Source: Acorus gramineus
Lineage: Eukaryota; Streptophyta; Magnoliopsida; Acorales; Acoraceae
Reading direction: 5' to 3'
Assembly: GCA_030737835.1 (NCBI GenBank)
Contig: CM060847.1
Span: 8,029,873-8,093,872, forward strand
DNA length: 64,000 nucleotides
Of this stretch, positions 56,189 through 64,000 are shown piece after piece (the first letter of the stretch is position 1; every line of letters begins with the position of its first letter). The position numbers were made by a program, and so were the translations under genes. A model generated the notes under the pieces. The model did no database searches, was not told the origin of the DNA, and saw nothing but the letters and a program-made list of their open reading frames with translations.

Positions 56189-59100
56189 GCATGTAATCTA
56201 AACTGAACCCTGAGATCATTCACTATATGTATAGTTCAAAATTCAGAATGCAAAAAATTTCAGGTATTATCATTCTCATTACTGTCTTTCATTTCTTCCA
56301 TTATAGCCGGGCAAGGCACCGTCACCAATTTTTTTCACATAAAAGCACTTTTTTTTTAAGCTGATTATGTGTGAGAAGCCTTAGAGGCTAGATTCTGTAA
56401 GCTCAGCACAGAGCAGTCAAGTTATTCATGTCGTTTTACACAATCTTGGCTAAGGATCCCAGATATTCTTGATAAGGTGACACTTTCCAAGGCCTGAGGA
56501 TACAAAATCAGTTAAGCATTCCCTTTAATTTTACTTTTTCATGAATGTGGAGGGTTTGGATCCACAGAACAGAAGGGACCTCCATTCAACTTGCTCCAGT
56601 AATTGTAGGATTGACACGTAGCCTATCTGCAAAGGGAAGGTTGGCATTTCATGACAATGACTCCTAGCTACAGTGCTAGGATTCTGTACTGCAAAGTGGT
56701 CCTTGAGATGCACCCTTCATCTTGATGATATTTAGAATCCTTATCAACTCAAGCTCACAAAGATCTGTCTCTAGATTCTAGTTTCTTTCCAATCACCAAG
56801 GTTCCTATCATTTTCACTGAGTGGTCCTTGAGCACAAGGGGATGATTCTGGTGACAATTTTCATACTTCTCCATTCAATTTGATGAGGATTTCATTCAAG
56901 CATGCGGTAAGTAGTGACATTGATTCAAGTCGAAAACACCTTTTGTCGATCAGAATTAATATTAGGTATGAAACCCCATTGCTTGTGAGAATGGTCAATC
57001 CGTACAGGAAATGCCTGAGAACCACCACCTTTGGAGGGAATCTTCGGAAAAAGAAGAGGAACAACTTTCCTAGCATTTGATCTATTTCTGGGAAGGAATG
57101 GAAGGACTTTGCTTTTACCATTTGAGTCCACCAATGACAAGCAGACGTATGACCCTCATGCACCATCCAATGAGAATCTCCTAATCAACAAGACAGATAT
57201 TTGTCAGTGTGAATGTGAATGGGCGTGTTTTAATGACGCGCCACTGAAAGTTGGAACCATCAAGAAATGGAACGATAATTGACAAAAAATCTGTGGTTTA
57301 TATTTCTGAAATGACACTTTATCAAGTTAGCAGAGTGGGAAAGGAGGGGGATCAAAAGAATAAGAATGAAACAAAGAGGCAAAAGAATAAGAATGAAACA
57401 AAGAGGCAAAATATATGCTTCAGAGTACACATTCATCCCACCTTAATGGTTGATGACAATTCAGGGCACCATAGACCTGGGTCCGGTTGGGGACTGTAAT
57501 AGAGGTAAGATAGAAAGCCTTCTCTGTGTTAGGCTGTGTGAGCATTGAGCACAAGCTCACACTTGCATAATCAACACCACAATTACGCCAAATTCATAGC
57601 AGGATGGATAATCAACACCAGAATTTCATGCTGTCCTATTGTTCTTGTTATGGGCACTCTTTATGACAATAATTTAATTTAATGGGAGCACCTGCATTAT
57701 ATGTAGATAATAATTGATAAATCAATCAACACCATTGATGTTGTTACACGTTGCTGGGTGAGAATAAAAGGATATAAAGTAACTTGGGAAGATTTAAATA
57801 TTCATTAAAATGATCATTCATATGGATTTAGTACAATTGGAAGATCATCATAACATAAAGCCTCACTGATTTATCATGTTCTGTCACTTGCATGGGATAT
57901 GCATACACTATATTTAGAAAAATATGTTACTTGGTTTTGATGGGATCATGTTGCAGTGATGTCTTGTGTTGTAAACTTGGAATCGAAGTGGGTTCAGGTA
58001 ATTATGATGTGTTATGTTGTAATCAAAGTGGGTCTAGGTAGCTACTTGTGCGAGAATTTAATTGGATTATTCTGTTAGTTGATTGGATTAGATCTGTTGT
58101 TGGATAGTTAGGAGATTATTGTGGAGTTGGTTAACTTACAAAGGGTATGTAATGTGAAGAGTTCGTTGTGACTAAGAGATCTGTCCAGAAATTTTATTCT
58201 AAAAAGAGACCATAATCAGATCTGGCTCCCTCCAATAACCTTCAATTTTTAACATTTGCTTGTGGTAGGAAGAAATATGTTACATGTACACTGATAATTC
58301 TATGAAGGCTAACTTAGATTATCACCTGTTTTTGGAAGTTCAGCTATCTCATATATAAGATATGCATACTCATTTTAGTAAGCCAAAAATTTAAAAACGA
58401 ATTTATGGCTTGTTAAGAATTGATCAGAGAAATAATAAGCCACGGCAGGATCAGCTACAGTCCAGAGTAGTATAGCATAATCTGTAGCAAACCAGCAACT
58501 TTATATAATTTCTAATTGTTTATGCATGAGTACATGAGCATGCATGCATGCATGCATGGGTACCACATACCAGCAAACACGGGCATCCCAATGTAAAAGA
58601 ATTTCATGCAATAAAACTCCAGTGGCAAACCCTCAGTTAATTTAACATTTCAATTGACTTAATAAACTTTTTAAAGACACCACGCACTCCAAGGCGGATG
58701 ATTGGACTCAATCTATTGCATGAATATAGCTTATAGTTCCATTTCAATCCTTTATATTGAAGTAGACATAATATATACATGGAAAATGGTATCTCGACGC
58801 CTGCACATTTGTCATACAGCTGGAGTTACTTATGATACGGATTAAAAGAGAAATGAAACATCATAGAAACATATAAAATCAGCTAAATTTTAGTTCAGTT
58901 GCTCTACATACATACATACATATATATATATTCTTTATGATCTTTTCTTGGTGGCTATTTTTTTTATCAGAAGGCTAACAGAATCGAATGCCCAAATATA
59001 TCATTCTGGCATTATTTATCATATGTACAATATGTATATGAATTTAAAAAAATTCTTTACAAGACTCTTAATACTGTTTTCTGAAAGAAAAAAAATTAGG

Positions 59101-60918
59101 AGAAACCTTCTAGTACTGGACTAAAACAAGGAATGGCACACAGCTCCAGTATACTAAGGGCTGTCAGCCTATCATTATCCTTCAAAAAAAATATATCAAG
59201 TCAGGTAGAACTGTAGAAGGAAGAGTGGTTAACTACGTGATGCATAATTCTTCCCCATCTATACCTTCGTAGTGAACCAATCAGCTAACCATGAGCTAAG
59301 AGCATTATTGAACAAGCACTCAGTCAAAGAACATTAAGGTGCACTCTTTAAACATTTGATTTCACATTTTGATTTTTTTAATGTAATTGGATGCAGGAAT
59401 GTTTCAGGGTAGACAGCCTTTTCCACACTTAATTTAAAAATATATATAGGTTGAGAAATAGCTTTACTGTAGGAATATATTTTCATGATACTGATAATTT
59501 TGGTGGACCACAGGCCCATAGAGGAAAAGGATATATGCAACTAAACTTATTCACTGTTCGGTCACATAAAGATTCTCAACATTACAACAGTAGGACATAA
59601 TACATATACATGTGAATGTCCAATTCTAATCAGCCAATGAAATATTTTTGCATCCTGAACACTACAACAAAAAATCCCAAATACGGACTTGCTAGCATGA
59701 TACAAATAGTAATGGACTCTATCACCTCTAATAGAGCCTTAATTAACAATCTCAAATGGCGGTATAATGGGATGGCAACTCTAACATCCCTCATTGACCC
59801 AATATACTTGACACAGCAAAAGTTTAAAACACTGATGCTACTTAGAGTAGCCACTTCCGATCCCATTTATTCTAAAACTTTATTAATCCTTGTCGGTCAT
59901 AATGAATGCTATGTTGTGATGTCATTCCATGACCACACATATCCTTGACATGCTTCCAAATCATTTTGTTGTTGAAACCAGAAATATCTATTGGCTCCTT
60001 TTTCTCACCTCCTTGCCTTGCACATTGAACATATTCGTTGTTATCTTCAAAAAATCATATTAGAAATCTAATGCTTCCTTGTATCAAATGTTTTAGTGTT
60101 TTTGGTCTTCACATGTCCCTTGTGTTAACAGTTCTTCTAGAGAAAAAAAAAATTACTTGGATTTCTATGTCCACCCACTAAAATCATGTGCATCTTAGGA
60201 CACAATTTCAGATATGCAGATTACTCTTCTTCTAGACCAATCCTGTCAGATCTCTGTGAGTATGGGTTTATTGTGGACCGTATTGATTAACAAAGCTTTA
60301 CTCCCTAAACTTCCACAGGTAGAACTTATAACAAATATATGAGAAGAGCCCAACACTAGGAAAGTGGTACAAATATCTTTTCCAACTAGAACAGTACAAT
60401 AATGCACACTTCAGGGCTGACACGAGAGAAAATGAAAATTAGCACTGTGACTTGAAGCGCATTTTGGGATTACAACTTCAACAGTTGTATGTGAATGCCA
60501 TGGTAATAAACACAACAAAAAGGTAAGATGATCAAAGCATTTACATAATTTGATTGATTCCAAGACGTAAAGTAAAGAAAATTAATAGACCTGACTATTA
60601 AGACGCTGCTGTTGTTAAAGTTCAAAGGATGGTTCATGGATGCCAAAATGGACTCAAAGGATTTGGGGGTCAATTGAACTGAGGCATAATAAAAAGGTCA
60701 AGGTAACAGGCAGATGAAGTAGTGGTAGCAGAATGACTGACTATATGAAGGTGATCTTCACTGAATGAATGAGCCTGAAGAATGCATACGCGGCTTGCAT
60801 AATCAAAGCAGAATAGAAGAAGACTGTAGTGGTGTGTGTACCTACCTATTTATATGTGAGTCATGTGAACGCCAAAGCAACAACCAGAAGGGTGTGTGTA
60901 CCCACCTATTTACATGTG

Positions 60919-60949
<31 letters not shown>

Positions 60950-61236
60950 GAGTCCCACCGCGTCCGCCACCTTGCGCGATCAAAGTGAAAGTGGACTTTT
61001 CTAACTCATCTCGTTACACGTTTTCTCTTCTGACCGTTCACTCAGTCGCCCCCCAAAAGAAACTCCAACAAACTCTTCTTTTTTACTTCTTTTTTACAAA
61101 ATAAAACAATACTACAATGAAACTTAAATTTTATCTTCGTAAAAAAAGAAAAAAAAAATTACATGTATCGCTTTAATGAATATATATATATATATATATT
61201 TCTTGAGATTACTAAAATACCATACCATGTGTATTA
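56189..61236. other. Intergenic, no gene supported
   Basis: Small items only: a 27-bp direct duplication (57353-57379 and 57380-57406, CAAAAGAATAAGAATGAAAC...); CACTACAACAAAAAATCCC at 59659 as a possible CACTA-type end; GCAT runs near 58540; a near-duplicate of GGTGTGTGTACC(T/C)ACCTATTTA at 60832 and 60891; a (CTT)n run at 60921-60949. The minus-strand frame at 56925-57140 is open but unrecognised. Confidence 0.4.
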
Positions 61237-62594
61237 TGTTATTATTGTATTACACATCTATTAGTTCTTATACTATTATATAAAAGGTTTTGTCTCTCTT
61301 TTAATGAATTAGGTCACATTGTTATTTGTTTTTTTTTAGGGTTAAAGACATCTAAGTCCTTATAAACATGGGAAAACCCATATAAGTCCCTACTAAAACT
61401 GGAATAGACGTATGAGTCTCTGAAAACTTAGAATAACCCAATTATCATCCCTGAGTTAAATTTTCATCCAAACATAACGGAATATTCCTAGAATATTCCA
61501 TCACATATAATTGTGTAGATATTGAAGTCTTTATAAACAGTCATAAAGACAAATTAGTCTCTGCATAAAACAAAATTGCTCCTAAAAGACTTTTACATTA
61601 AATTGTGTATACACTGCAGTCCCTATAAATAATCATAAAGACAAATTAGTCCATCCAAAAGACAAAATTGCCCCTGAAAATTTTTTAGATTTAATTGGAT
61701 AGACATTACAGTCCTTATAAATAATCGTAAAGACAAATTGGTCTCTATAAAAGACAAAAATGCCCCTGAAAGATTTTTACATTTAATTGTGTAGACATTG
61801 CAGTCCTTATTTACTTATAAATAATCATAAATACAAATAATATAAATTTTTTAATTTATTCTTTCATCTTTTATCTTATTGCTCACACTCTACCTGAACA
61901 AGTAATAAATAATGCTCTTTTTTTTTAATATGTTTGCTTGCTTTGAAATAACTATATATGATTTTCCACAAAATTTGTTTATTTACATTCCTGACAGAGA
62001 GAATTTTAATAAACTTATGCCACTTTTTTTATTTCCCTACAAACAAAAAGGTAAAAAGAATGCATTCTATTGATTAAAATATTTTTTTTTAATCCAAATT
62101 GAGATCTTCAGGTAGAGTGTGAGCGATAGGATAGAAGATGAAAAAATAAATAAATAAAATATATTATTTGTTTTTACGATTGTTTATAAGGACTGTAATG
62201 TCTACTCAATTAAATGTAAAAGTCTTTCAGGGGTAATTTTATCTTTTGCAGGGACTAATTTATCTTTATGATTATTTATAGGGACTGTAATGTGTACACA
62301 ATTTAATGTAAAAGTCTTTTAGGGATAATTTTGTCTTTGCAGGGACTAATTTATCTTTATAACTGTTTATAAGGACTTCAATGTTTACACAATTATATGT
62401 GATGGAATATTCTGGGAATATTCCGTTAAGTTTGGATTGAAATTTAACGCAGGGATAATAATTGGGTTTTTCTGAGTTTTCAGAGACTAGTATGTTTGTC
62501 CCAATTTTAGTAGGGACTTACACGGGTTTTCCCATGTTTGGAGGGACTTAGATGCTTTTAACCCTTTCTTTTATTCTAACATGGTATGAGAGTC
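61237..62594 (+). mobile_element. LTR and primer-binding-site remnant split by a Mutator-like insertion
   Basis: The left part (61237-61338) starts TGTTATTATTG and carries TATATAAAAGG (61277). The right part after the insertion (62574-62581) ends TTCTAACA and is followed directly by TGGTATGAGAGTC (62582-62594), close to the initiator-tRNA primer-binding site TGGTATCAGAGC. Without the insertion the LTR would be about 110 bp, similar in style to the Copia LTR at 12366. No gag follows, so only the 5' edge remains. Confidence 0.65.
61339..62564. mobile_element. Mutator-like foldback element, 1226 bp
   Basis: Starts GGGTTAAAGACATCTAAGTCC and ends with the near-complement ...GGACTTAGATGCTTTTAACCC. 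Complementarity runs almost to the centre (CACACTCTACCTGAA near 61887 against TTCAGGTAGAGTGTG near 62108), leaving a small loop. Arms contain tandem units of about 100-110 bp (AATTGTGTA.ACA.TGCAGTCC...CATAAAGACAAATTAGTCC): about four on the left, three on the right. The flanks TTTTTTTTA (61330-61338) and TTTCTTTTA (62565-62573) agree at 8 of 9 positions, a Mutator-type duplication. No transposase. Confidence 0.9.
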
Positions 62595-63089
62595 CTTTGA
62601 GATCCCAAATTAGATGAACATTCTTTTGGAATTAAATTAGTCTCAGTTCGTGGAATTAAACATACCAGCCATTAAATGGGATGATGCGGAAGGATGGTTT
62701 TTGTGTTGGGTGCAATTGCTCCCACCACCCTATTTACCAGAATCATCATCCTCATAAACCTCCCACCTCACATTTTCTTTTATACTAAACCACTTTCAAA
62801 TATATAGTGTTTAAACCTAAACCCAACCCCACCACCCTTCTCATTTGAGCCTTCAACCTAAGTCCTGCCCCTCTCTCTGCGTTTTTTTTTCCATCTCCCC
62901 ATCTGGTTTGCAACCCAGCCGGTGTGAGCATCAGTCGACAAGCCATGAGTGCCTACCACCATTCATCGTCATCACCTACAACAGTCCACGCCTTCGACCC
63001 ACGCAACGCCCCCAAAGTGAAAGAAAGGGGTAAATGTTTCTGATTTTTCAAATATCATTTACATCATATGGTTTTGGTGGGATTCATGA
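62595..63089. other. No gene supported
   Basis: A C-rich stretch (62710-63030) with a short open frame lacking known motifs; it leads into the tandem array. Confidence 0.4.
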
Positions 63090-63880
63090 GTTTTATTGGT
63101 TGTTCCCTTTCTATTGTACATCTATTTTGGGTTGTTATAGAAAGATAGGGTTTTGATAGAGTATTTTTTGATAAATGTATGGGTCGGGCTGAATTTTTTC
63201 TTTCTTTATGTAAGTTATGATTTTAGTTTCTTTTGTTTGATTTAAACCCTATTTTTAAGTATTGAGGTTTATGATTGAAATTTTGGGTTTTGATAGAAAA
63301 TTTGGATATTTTTAGATAAATGTATAGTTAAGGCTTAATTTATTTTTCCAATTATAAGCTAAGATTTTGATTGAATTTATTTGATTTAAACCTTACATTA
63401 CAAGTGAAAATGGATTTTGATTGAAATTTAGGGTTTTGATTAGAAGTTAGGGTATTGTTAGACAAATGTATGGTTCATACTCTATTTATTTATTTATTTT
63501 AATTGAAAACTATTATTGTGATTGCTTTTGTTTGGTTAAAACCATATATTATAAAGGAGATTGGTTTGTAATTCATATTTGGGGTTTGATATGAAGTTAG
63601 AATTTTTTTAGTGGAATGTATGGTTTATGTTCTATTTATTTTTTCAATTTTCTGATTGAAAGTTACGATTGTGATTGCATTTGTTTGATTTAAACTCTAT
63701 ATGGTAAGGGAGATTGGTTTTTTCATTGAAATTTAAGATTTTTATAGGAGGTTATGGTACTGTAAGACAAATGTATAGTTTATACTCTATTATTTCTATT
63801 TTTTTTTATGAATTGAAAGCTATGATTGTGATCGCAAGTTTGGTTTAAACCCTATGTTATGTCATCATTGTTAACTCGAT
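63090..63880 (+). repeat. Degenerate tandem array, about 150-bp units, at least five copies
   Basis: GA(T/C)AAATGTATxGTT occurs near 63170, 63315, 63461, 63611 (as GTGGAATGTATGGTT) and 63766, spaced 145-155 bp. Other phase-locked blocks are TATTTATTTTTTCAATT, GATTGTGATTGC(A/T)TTTGTTTGATTTAAACCCTA and GGTTTTGAT.GAAGTTAG. The unit length is in the range of plant satellite DNA. The array may continue beyond the window. Confidence 0.75.
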
Positions 63881-64000
63881 CATGGTTTAGGATGTTGGTG
63901 ACTACTATTGTTATATGGAATATTCATCGATGATTATTTGTATTCTAGGATTGATTTGAATGCCCACACATTGGATTAATGTAGACTGTTTGAATGTATG

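Noticed and set aside
59616-59948. 110-codon plus-strand frame
   Set aside because: It begins near a CACTA-type end and shows no recognisable protein; at best transposon sequence.
60765-61004. 79-codon frame ending in poly-Phe
   Set aside because: The frame is created by a (CTT)n microsatellite and a local duplication.
61339-62564. Long microRNA precursor
   Set aside because: Exact transposon hallmarks (terminal inverted repeats and a 9-bp duplication) and a related copy at 50342 fit a DNA transposon better.

Overview
This window is nuclear DNA of a flowering plant. The evidence is spliced genes with plant-type GT/AG introns, plant-specific families (very-long-chain fatty acid 3-ketoacyl-CoA synthases, an ERD6-like sugar transporter, a RADIALIS-like single-MYB protein, an LEA protein), an AT-rich background, and dense Copia, LINE, Mutator-like and MITE remnants. 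The two KCS genes are rich in G/C at third codon positions compared with their surroundings. That is common in monocots and magnoliids, but the sequence alone does not fix the species.

Layout. 1-2.3 kb: a decayed RNase H relic, a foldback element and a MITE. 3.36-4.98 kb: an intronless KCS gene. 5.5-15.7 kb: a transposon-filled spacer (two inverted-repeat elements, a MITE, a Copia element with only its 3' LTR, a LINE fragment and an LTR remnant). 17.84-19.42 kb: a second intronless KCS on the same strand. Homology between the two copies continues into both flanks, so this is a tandem duplication later pushed apart by insertions. 19.8-28.6 kb: no gene; it holds a short poly(A) retroposon with a 19-bp target duplication and an internally deleted LINE on the minus strand. 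29.86-31.18 kb: a four-exon alpha/beta-hydrolase (+). 31.59-38.59 kb: an 18-exon ERD6-like sugar transporter (-), convergent with the hydrolase. 38.8-43.2 kb: AT-rich, with a probable solo LTR. 43.22-43.92 kb: a three-exon secreted LEA protein (-). 44.6-50.9 kb: a repeat block containing an inverted-repeat element that carries two unrelated minisatellites, a dispersed repeat family, a hAT-like MITE and a Mutator-like foldback element. 52.03-53.22 kb: a two-exon RADIALIS-like gene (-). 53.4-61.2 kb: mostly empty, with a tRNA-derived SINE-like insertion. 61.2-62.6 kb: a 1.2-kb foldback Mutator-like element inserted into an LTR next to its primer-binding site. 63.1 kb to the end: a degenerate tandem array of about 150-bp units.

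The genes do not form a pathway. The KCS pair supplies very-long-chain acyl chains for waxes, cutin or sphingolipids. The transporter probably moves hexose across the vacuolar membrane. The LEA protein suggests water-stress or seed expression, and the RADIALIS-like protein is a small developmental regulator. I found no prokaryote-type defence system, CRISPR array, rRNA or intact tRNA gene. The most notable material is structural: nested transposons with exact target-site duplications, foldback families with internal tandem repeats, and a dimeric higher-order minisatellite. All gene models are from reading splice sites and protein conservation by eye, without transcript data.
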